A stretch of 64,000 nt of DNA, from NCBI GenBank assembly GCA_026770025.1, contig JAMXDE010000022.1, positions 620,001-684,000 on the forward strand, given 5' to 3'. Origin of the DNA: Craspedostauros australis (taxonomy: Eukaryota > Bacillariophyta > Bacillariophyceae > Mastogloiales > Achnanthaceae). The notes beneath the pieces are model-generated. The model did not search any database, was not told the origin of the DNA, and worked only from the letters and a program-made list of their open reading frames with translations. Every line of letters starts with the position of its first letter. Position 1 is the stretch's first letter. Positions 55,607 through 64,000 of this stretch are shown here, piece by piece. The translations under genes and the position numbers were made by a program.

Positions 55607-58600
55607 ATGTTGACCAACAGCGACGAGATTCGCAACTATCTGACCAACACCATGGGCTTTACCAAGGCCGACATTGGCCAAGCACTCAGTGTACAGGGGT
55701 TGAACACCTTCGATGACCTATTGATGTTCTCCGATGACGACCTGCAAACGCCTTTCGACCATATCCGTAAAGGAAGCAGTCTCGTTGCCAATCCAGCCCA
55801 AACGTCGGGAAACCGCTCCACCACACCAGCGCAAATCAAGGATCCCGGCGTCAATTTTTGATGGGTGCACGAACTGAAGCTACGAAAGCTCCGTTATGCA
55901 CGTTTCCACTTCGACCGTATCCAGCGTCCTTTCTCTGCCGCTGAAGCGCCAATGGAGCGCCTCAACGCCCTCTGGTCCCTCTTTGAGGAGGAAGTCCACG
56001 CAAAGGACTTGGCATTGATGGACCTGCCCGAACCCCTCACTCGTGTGGACAACGTCTGCGAGACCCTTGAGGATATCGCCAACTATCTCGAAAACACGCT
56101 TGGTGCAATCGACACTCCACTGTCGTACATCATCCGTGAGAACCCACTCAAACCAGAAGACAGAGTGCCAGCCATCACTACCCCATTTGGCACCCCGTCC
56201 CCCAAGGAGGAGCTGATCGACAGAGCCGCACTCACAGGCCTCAAGCACAAGGTCGACAACGCAGCTGTGTGGCAGGTCATCCGCCACGTGACTCATGGTG
56301 GTCCAGCATGGAACTGGGTGCAAGATAACAAACAATCCAGAGATGGACGTGCCACATTTCTTACACTCCAAGAGTATTTCCGCAGCGACTCATACCAGGT
56401 CCGAACTAAGACAACCGCAACCGGCATCATCAACAACACCTTCTATGATGGCAAGTCACGCAACTTCACATTTGAAATGTACACCCAACGCTTGAACTCT
56501 GCCTTCGAAGACATGGCTGCATGTGGTGAACTGCTTGTAGAGGATGCCAAAGTCCGGCATCTGATGCATGGCATTTGTGTGCCACACTTGACCACCGTGT
56601 GTGACGCTATCATGCTAAACGAAAGCATCCGTACCAGCTTCCCTGCCACCGTGAATGCACTCAGCGAAGTGATCGGCCAAAAACAGGCATCGACTCCCAC
56701 GCGTCAAATCTTGTCCATGGGATGCAACAACAACAGCAGCGGCCGGAACAGCCATCACCGAGCCAACAAACCAGGACGTGGAGGCCAAGGACGGACCAAA
56801 CAGTACAATCCCAACATGGTCAGCACTGACCAACATTGTCTCCCCAAGGAATGGGCAGCCATGTCATCCGCCCAAAAGGCACGCGCGTTGGAACTGCGCG
56901 GTGCACGTGACAAGCGTCGAGGTGTGATGTCTGTTGGTCGGGGCAGTCCGCCCAAACGTCCCTGTGAGGATACGGATGGCCACTACGGACCTCCTACCCC
57001 ACCAAACCAGAACAACAACTCTGGTACAAACCAAACGGCTGGTATTGGTTCCATGATGTCTTGCTGCAACCAAAACAACTGCTCCTGATCGCGGCATGGT
57101 GGGAACCGGCAGATCACATCTGTCAGTCATTCCCCATCATCTGACACACTGTGAGCAGAGCTTGACTCGCATGCTGACACATGTTGCTTTGGCGACACAG
57201 CGTATATTGTGCACACCACGAATCAGACTGTGACTGTGACCCCATTTCTTGACTCACTTGGGAACATCGATAACGTGCCAATTGTCATGGCAGCGATAGC
57301 ATATGATGATCCCGTTACATACCAAACATTTGTTCTCTTCTTTCCGCAATCAATCTACTTTCCTCGTCTTGAGCACCCGTTATTGTGCCCGAACCAGATG
57401 CGAGCAGCTGGTGTTGTTATTAATGATGTTCCATTACTCATGATCCATGAGGATGAACGGAAACCGGAGGATCACTCAGTGATCTCCTCCTGTAACAACC
57501 TCCATATCCCGCTCCGACTACGTGGTACCATATCGTACTTCCACACACGAAAACCGACATGACAAGAAGTCCAGTCCGATCACAACTGTGTCCACATCAT
57601 GATGACACAGGAGTCTACCTGGGATCCAGGGTGCTGGTCGTCAGGGGACGACGAGGACGCCATCAGAACAACCGTCCCGTCAATGCCGCCGCCCGTGTCG
57701 CCAACAATCATACGAGACATTAAGGCAGTCAGCGGCACTCAGTCCTCCAATCGAAAGGGGACGATCACGCCGGAGGCACTGGCGCGACGTTGGCGCCTTG
57801 GCGTTGACGCAGCCACTCGAACGCCACAGGCCACAACACACATGGCTGTGCGCGACTTCCGCAATTCGACAGGCACGCGGCGACTCAATCCGTATGCCAT
57901 GCAACTGCGCTATCGTCGCCTGAACACACAAGTGTATGCCGACACAATGCACGCGAAAACCAAATCGATCCGTGGCAACAAATGTGCGATGATATATTGC
58001 ACACCATTCCACTGGGTTCGTGTGTATCCGATGACGGAACGCAAGAACGCACACCTCACCCTCGACGAAATGTTTCGCGACCACGGCATTTCTCACACAA
58101 TCATCCCCGATAACGCGAAAGAGCTCGTGGCTGGCGAGTTCCGCCGCAAACTACACAAGGCGCAAGTGTCCATCCGCCCGATCGAGGCGTACATACACAA
58201 CCAAAACCGTGTGGAGGCAACCATCCGCGAACTGCGTCGTCATTATCATTGCTTGATGACCTCAACCAACACGCCCGAATATCTGTGGGATTACTGCTTT
58301 GAATACTGTGCGGAGATCCGAAGCCACACAGCGCTATCTGTGTACGACTTGCATGGAGAAACACCCGCCACGATCCTATCAGGCGACACAGCCGACATCT
58401 CACACATTGCCAAATTTGCGTGGTTTGACTTTGTCTGGTATATCAACATACAAGATGCCTCCATGAACCTGAAGCAACTTGGACGCTATCTGGGGCCAAG
58501 CCGTTCTGTCGGTGAGGCCATGTGCTCGTACATACTCACCGCTAATGGCATTGTTGTCTCCAAATCCTCTGTCTTGCCTCTTTCACACGATGATACGAAC

Positions 58601-59142
58601 GATGACGTCCTACAACAGAAACAAACCGACTTCATGTCTAACTGAGCACTAAATGGAACAAACGCATGGAAGGCATGGTGCCCGAAGACGACGGCGACGA
58701 CGTTGACGACACCGCCGCCGACATCGCCTATCTACAGAACACAGAACCACTGGAGTCCGTCATCGAACCCAAAGACGTATCCAGCAAGGTGTACGATCGC
58801 TACATAATGGCCAAGGTCGTCCTGCCGACGGGGGGCGAGATGCGATATGGCACTTTGAAACGGAGGAAACGCGATGCAGATGGCAACCTCATCGGCCATT
58901 CGCATGACAATCCGATGCTGGACACATCGCGCTACGAAGTCGAATTCCTCGACGGGCATCAGGAAGCATTAAGTGCAAACCAAATCGCAGAAAACATCTA
59001 TGCTCGTGTCGACGACGACGGTTATGAGACCGTCCTCATGGACGAAATCATTGACCACAAACGCTTACCCTCAGTCTCTTTTGCTTCTCCCAAAACGAAA
59101 TCCACAAAAGGCTGGAAACTGTGCATACGATGGAAAGACGGA
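55607..59142 (+). pseudogene. E4: CoDi-like copia Gag, protease and integrase relic
   Basis: Gag starts at ATG 55607 (MLTNSDEIRN). One frame continues to 58645 but is broken by TGA at 55859, 57086, 57152, 57560 and 58643. It contains a protease site ELDSHADTCC right after the third TGA, PLLCPNQMRAAGV and SYFHTRKPT, then integrase with Asp (codon 57941), Asp (58109) and Glu (58214) with 35-residue spacing. The next part (58666-59142), with the GGEMRYGTLKRRKRDADG and IRWKDG motifs preceding RT in such elements, is in another frame. RT and RNase H are absent: LTR-S begins at 59143. Confidence 0.85.
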
Positions 59143-59936
59143 TGTTGGCAAGTTCCATGATTGGAAGCCTACGATCATGGAAGACGGTATTGTTGATAGT
59201 CGTTCTGTTTGCTATTTCATTACTTGGCTACTCCGATCCTCTCAGCGTACGCCCATTCTCTTGCCCGATGCTCTTGGCGCTTCAATCTGTTTTGTAGATT
59301 CAGTCTCTGACTATGAGTCGGTGTGCGAGATGCTCTCTCGCTGCTCCTTGTATTCTCTCTCTCTCAATATTGTGTGCTCGTGCTACACGATACTCCATGT
59401 TCGATGCGTACTCCGCATTCAACACTTCTTTCATTCACTACTGGTTCCTACTCCATGAGTACTTAACATTTGAACTTCACCTTCTGTATCCATGATCTTG
59501 ATGCCCTTCGGTCATCGGATCTTTGCCTCCTGCTCTGACTTGGAGACAGATGTCGACGTGGTGACATGTTGACATCCTGTCGACGTCAGTAGGCGTCCTT
59601 CTACTCTCCAGATGTCATGTTCCATTGGTGATGCAGTGGTCTGTCAGATGATATCGTCATCTGAGGTTTAGTTGGGAAGTACCTCGAGATTCTCTTGGTA
59701 CCATTGATGGATAGACGGACGATGTTTCTAATTGTCTCAGAAATCGTCGATTGCAAATTTCCTCCAGAAATTCTGCTCATTTTCGTGTGTTCCATTTCCT
59801 CTGTAATTCTGACGAATCACAGCATACTATCGACACGAATGTAGTTGTACCGTCCAAGTGCGTATGAGAGAAAAACGGGTGAACGATGCACATATACACG
59901 TACATCTCGACATATACTCACATGTACATCTCGACA
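59143..59936 (-). repeat. LTR-S copy 5, no target duplication
   Basis: Reverse orientation, TGTTGGCAAG to CATCTCGACA (794 bp). The flanks GACGGA and AAAGTT do not match. It joins the E4 relic to the coding start of an unrelated gene, which suggests recombination between two LTR-S copies with loss of what lay between. Confidence 0.88.
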
Positions 59937-60175
59937 AAAGTTGGAACAAGGTTGCTGTCCACTGGAAGCATCGGCTTCACCTCGATCGTGTGAACGATGT
60001 CGGTTGGCTTCTGCGATCCAGCAGACAGCTTGTCGGGCAACAGCTGCTCACGAGTAGGTGCCAAGTTGCCATCCAAATCAAAAGGAGAACCGAGAGGGTC
60101 AACACAGGAATGAGGCTTCTTACGAGGAGACTGGTTTTGACCCTTGATTGAGGCTTTGGCGGCGGTGGAGGACAT
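59937..60175 (-). pseudogene. N-terminal 80 codons of an unidentified gene, cut off by LTR-S
   Basis: Starts at ATG 60175 (MSSTAAKASIKGQNQSP) with a favourable GACC-like context and runs open into the LTR, where it reads a short nonsense tail. The segment is Pro/Lys/Asp-rich, without a domain I recognise. It may be a real host gene whose remainder was deleted, or a Gag start of another element. Confidence 0.5.
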
Positions 60176-60198
60176 GGTGTTGATGGTAGCAGAGTAGC

Positions 60199-60266
60199 TT
60201 GATTGATCGATTGATTGATCGATTGATTGATCGATTGATTGATCGATTGATTGATCGATTGATTGA
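60199..60266. repeat. 12-bp minisatellite
   Basis: Unit GATTGATTGATC repeated between five and six times with almost no change, 25 to 90 bp upstream of the ATG at 60175, so in the presumed leader of that gene. Confidence 0.92.
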
Positions 60267-61869
60267 TGAATTGCACTGTAGAACGATGAATGAAAGTGAG
60301 TGGAGGAAGGGAGCCCGAAGGAGGTGTTGGATGAAGCAGCAAAAACAACAACTGCCAATGTCATTTGTACTCTCACTCCTCCCAATACGACCGCAGCACA
60401 ACAGATACAATAAGCATTGCATCGGCGGAGGCACCTTTGGAATGAAGCAAAAATGTGACGGTTTTTTGTGTCTGCGTGGCGACGATGTGTGCGTGCGCAT
60501 GTGGTGACGATGTGTGTGATGTCCACAAACGGGAAATGTCAATCGATTCTGGAGCCGCTAACGTTGTTTAAGACCCACTCGAGTGACCGAAGGTGCAGTC
60601 GTGCCTGATAGTGACTTAAAATATAACAAAATAAGTACATATTCGGAATCTACGTAAAATTCTGTCGAGGGGTATTTAATTAAAAAATCGGGAGAGTTGT
60701 GGATCAAAAGTTATAGACCTTGCAATAGTTTTGGTCTTCGGCCGTTGTAGATCTTCCTTAGACTTCGCTGAGTATCGCCAAAACTCGCTGATGATGTCAC
60801 ACCTGTTCCTATTTTGAATTATTTGTCGCTTGCAATCTGGTTCTGACACGATTCACAATTTCCCACGTCACATTTTCCTTCAATGTTTCCGCACTTTCGA
60901 CTGTTTGTTTTGCCGCATGTGGATGCAAATCATCGTGGGTTTGCTCCAAATTCTCGTCTTCCTTGGCTTTGCACCGTCCAAATTCTTCTTCGTCACAACC
61001 AGAATCATGCAGCGTTGGTTGCGCACTGGCGCTCGCAGTCATACTTACCATTGTGCACTCCATCGTTTCAGCGGTTTTTGACTTCTTTTCTTGTTCTTTT
61101 TTGAACTTGAGATAGTCCGTGATGAGGTATGCTTTTACTCTCAGTGGTGATACGTGTAGTTGAGCGTACCAGTCTGTTTTCACCCGTTCCATCGCCATCA
61201 GTTGTCAGTGTGCGTCGTACTCCGACATTCTGTTCCTTGAGTCATGGCAAGCAAGTACGCAGATTTTGTTCAGCTCTGCCAACACATAGTCAGGATAGGT
61301 TCAAACGATCGAGTCTTCTTTGCAACGCAACCCGGTGTTGCAGCAGGAGGAAGATCCATAGCAGCAGTTGTATCCTTCCCCATCGCGTCATGATCAGCAG
61401 TTTCCATGAGGTTGTTGCAGAGGGCTGTTTTGAATACATTCGCTCCACTCTGTTTCCCACTCTTCTGGGCTTTACGCCTCATCTTTGCCTTTTTGTATCC
61501 ACTGGTACTGGTTGGGGTGACTACTTGTGGTCTTCCTTCACCGTCGCGCCAAGTTCGTGCACAACGGAGCACTCCCAAGCCTCTTCCTCCACCAAATTTG
61601 GCATCAGTGACATTCGAAGCTTCAATTAACCAAGCTTTCTCATCCTCGTATTGAATCTCGTGAGTGTTGGGAACACCAAGCATGTTTGCGGACCATGGAG
61701 CTCTTGGGCTTGTACAGTGAGTCAGCCACTTGCCCTTCAATAGGGAAGCGTCAACCAGCAACATCGTGGTGCCTTTGATGTCTCCAAATTGCAGGGCTTT
61801 CAAGATGATCGCCATCCCTTCCATTGCTATCGCCATCACCTGTTGCCTTGTCACCATTGCCATCCCTGC
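60267..61869. other. Region with two unassigned minus-strand frames
   Basis: Frames 60809-61198 and 61270-61869 (minus; the latter continues into the E5 LTR) could be pieces of one decayed protein. The second contains KGKWLTHCTSPRAPW and a GGGRGLGVLR block. No family is recognised. Confidence 0.3.
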
Positions 61870-62034
61870 TGTCAAAGTGCACAAGAAACTACTGAAGACG
61901 TATTGGCCCGTTGTTGTGTGCCCTGGTCGGAGCTCTTGTTCTTTTATTGTGAGTTGTCCGAAGACAATCCCCCAACCAGTATTTTGACTATTTTTAGTAG
62001 TAGAGAGGTAAAAGGTACAGAGAAAGCTGTCACA
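61870..62034 (-). repeat. Putative short 3' LTR of E5 (165 bp)
   Basis: In element orientation it begins TGTGACAGC right after the purine run AAGGGG (62035-62040), contains AATAAA, and ends TTTGACA. The partner LTR is outside the window, so the limits are inferred from TG...CA and the polypurine tract. Confidence 0.5.
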
Positions 62035-62044
62035 CCCCTTGATC

Positions 62045-64000
62045 TCAAGGTGGACCCCCGTAGAACAGGGTTGTGGCAAGAAGTGTTAGTGTTGGCCTCA
62101 CCAATGCTTTGGTGAGCATGTCAGCAAAGTTCTGAGCCGATGGGACGTGGACTGGAACCAGTGTCCCAGCTCCCACAGCCTCATGGACTCAGTGAAATGA
62201 TATTGCCACATGCTTCTTTTGCAATAGGCTGTCTGCAATCGTCGTTTTCGAGATCACCACATTGTTGTCGCAGAATGTGACCGTCAGTGATTGGACGTGG
62301 ACTCCCAGCAATCGGAGTGCGTATCGGAGTGTGTATCGGAGTGCAATGATTTCTTCCGTCACTGATCGCATCGCGTTGAATTCTGCTCCGTATGTAGACG
62401 TTGTGACTGATGTCTGCCACTTGCTCGAGAAGTACACAGGCGTCCTGCCGAGGAAAAGGATGATCCCAGTGTTTGATTGGCATGTGACAAGATCGTGCGC
62501 ATGGTCAGCATCGACAAATGCATACATTGGCAGCTCTGGATAGATTGGCTTTGGTGACCGGTCGTTGACGTCCTCCTGTGTCTCAGGGTATTCTTCCTTC
62601 ATTTGCGCCACCAATTCTGGGTTGGACGGTGTCGAGTTGAAGTTGTGGAATATCATGGGTCTGGAGTCGATTTGTGTTCTGAGTGTGGACATACTCTTGA
62701 GATAGCCCCAAATCTTGAGTGCTCTTGCTAGATGTCTTTTCCATGGTGATGCAGTGAATTGAGAGAGTGAAGAAGTTGCAAAGGTGACGTGGAAACGTCC
62801 AAGTTGAATGACCCAGTTCAGCATGCCGATGAGATGCTGGAACTGTTGATGTTCGTTTGGTGTGAGTAGTTTGGAGTCATCCGTTTCTGGATGGTCCTTG
62901 TCCCACATGGGAACATGCTGGTCATGGAGTGTTCCATGCTGCCGTTCGATGTTATCCATCGCATTTGCAATGTATTTGTCACATCCAATGCTCCATTTTT
63001 CTTTCACATTCCTGGAATCGTCGTTTCCCAGATAGTAGTTGGGTGGTCCAATGTCTTTGATGGCGTAGACTTGCTGGATGACTTTCATGTATTGGTCTGG
63101 TTCTTTCGCCACGATCTTGAAGTCATTGACATGCATGCATATGTAGTCATACCCAGTGTCATTCCTCCACTTGATCCATACGTCCTGGTCATGCTGTGAT
63201 GGAGAGAACCCCATGGATGAGAGTGCATTTACAAAGTGAGCATGGAAGCTTTGTGTGCTCGATCGGATTCCATACAACACCTTCCTGAGTACGATTGTCT
63301 GACCCTCTCTGAAATCGAACTCTGTTCCTGCCCTTGCGTACATCTTCTTGTTGATGTAGGCATTGACGAATGCATTCCCCATGTTGCCGCAGAGTTGCTT
63401 CAGCTTGTTTGCGTCCATGATGACATCGAGTATCTGTACACTGGTTGATTTGATTGTGGACGAGTATACTCTGATATTGTCAACAAGTTTGATGAGGTGA
63501 CTGCTGGCCACCAGCCGCCCCTTGCGCCGCAGATCCTGTTTCACAGCGAAGATGAGCCAGAGCTTGGTGCTCTGGTAGTACGATGAAGGTTGGTGAGTGG
63601 ATGGATGGAATTCAAAGCAATCAAGGTCAATCAGAGCATCGATCTCTTTCTTTGCTGCGTCCTTCCACAATGTGTTGCCATTGGCTTCGTCAAGTTGGAG
63701 TGCGTGCCGTATGTTGCGTGGCACTTCTACACCGTATTGGAATACTGTAGCGAATAAGTCCTTTTTCGGCTTCTTCTTTCCTGGTTGTATGCGCCTCAGG
63801 ATGGCGATGCTGTGGTTGTTGTCGACTGTGAAGATGTGCGTGCGCTCGATTCGTCGCATGCGTCTGCGTATCGCTCGAACAGCGTGCTTTGCCCGTCTTA
63901 GTATTGTCGTTGACTGTCGATTGTGTCTGTCGTGCCGTTTTGGCTCGTTGGTGATGATATATCGCGCCACGAGCTCGGGATGGTCTGCCCTCAGGACGTT
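62045..64000 (-). pseudogene. E5: copia reverse transcriptase / RNase H relic, partial
   Basis: The frame enters from the right window edge and is open to a TGA at 62189-62191, after which it continues in frame (VHEAVGAGT..., ADMLTKAL) to a stop at 62045. It aligns with the E1 RT (VFQYGVEVPRN, GNTLWKDA, ALYGIRS-like VLYGIRSS) and RNase H (FVDADHAHD, STYGAEFNAMR). Two catalytic Asp positions are Asn: CGNMGNAF instead of GDIGNAY, and MHVNDF instead of YVDD. The reverse transcriptase is therefore inactive although nearly the whole frame is open. Confidence 0.88.

Noticed and set aside
55859-55861. TGA in E4 as programmed Gag readthrough
   Set aside because: Four more in-frame TGA codons and a frameshift occur in the same element, so decay is the simpler explanation.
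60199-60266. Short regular repeats as a CRISPR array
   Set aside because: The 12-bp units have no spacers; this is a minisatellite in a eukaryotic sequence.
60568-60620. Second piggyBac end (TTAAGACCCAC at 60568)
   Set aside because: Only the first seven bases after TTAA match the 29653 end and no complementary end with TTAA follows before 64000.

Overview
The window reads as nuclear DNA of a photosynthetic stramenopile, most likely a diatom. Three things point there: several Ty1/copia polyproteins of the CoDi-like type (protease before integrase before reverse transcriptase), piggyBac-type transposases, and at 42546 a protein whose predicted signal peptide ends in an A|FAP motif, the hallmark of import into a secondary red plastid. 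There is no operon structure, rRNA, CRISPR array or recognisable tRNA. The organism call is inference; I ran no database search.

The backbone is a tandem family of three minus-strand paralogs (A, B, C), each encoding about 1,560 residues: a fatty acyl-AMP ligase-like adenylation domain, an acyl carrier domain, and a multi-membrane-segment C-terminal region with left-handed beta-helix (hexapeptide) segments. The closest known architecture is the terminal region of bacterial Pls/PosA-type peptide synthetases. B (23587-28287) and C (49900-54606) are open throughout. A is cut in two (1-1644 and 8365-11136) by a complete copia element, E1, with 526-bp LTRs and a perfect 5-bp target duplication. 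The copies share their 5' flanks and look like products of segmental duplication followed by gene conversion.

Between the paralogs lie nested transposons. From 11626 to 23206 a solo LTR sits in the promoter flank of A. A chain follows: element E3 gag was interrupted by a solo LTR ('LTR-S'), which was interrupted by copia element E2. E2 has nearly identical LTRs but has lost the end of its integrase and the start of its reverse transcriptase, and carries an unexplained domain of about 300 residues. From 29653 to 37713 lies an 8.06-kb piggyBac-type transposon with TTAA duplications and long inverted repeats; its transposase is split by a solo LTR and has Asn in place of the first catalytic Asp.

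From 37.7 to 49.9 kb there is mostly decayed repeat sequence, with the plastid-targeted gene, a palindrome cluster, a truncated second transposase and nested solo LTRs. Right of paralog C are a copia gag-pol relic (E4) with five in-frame TGA codons, a recombined LTR-S joining E4 to the start of an unrelated gene, a minisatellite, and a copia RT/RNase H relic (E5) running off the window end. Host genes are few; most of the window is retroelement sequence, some of it (E1, E2) very recent.
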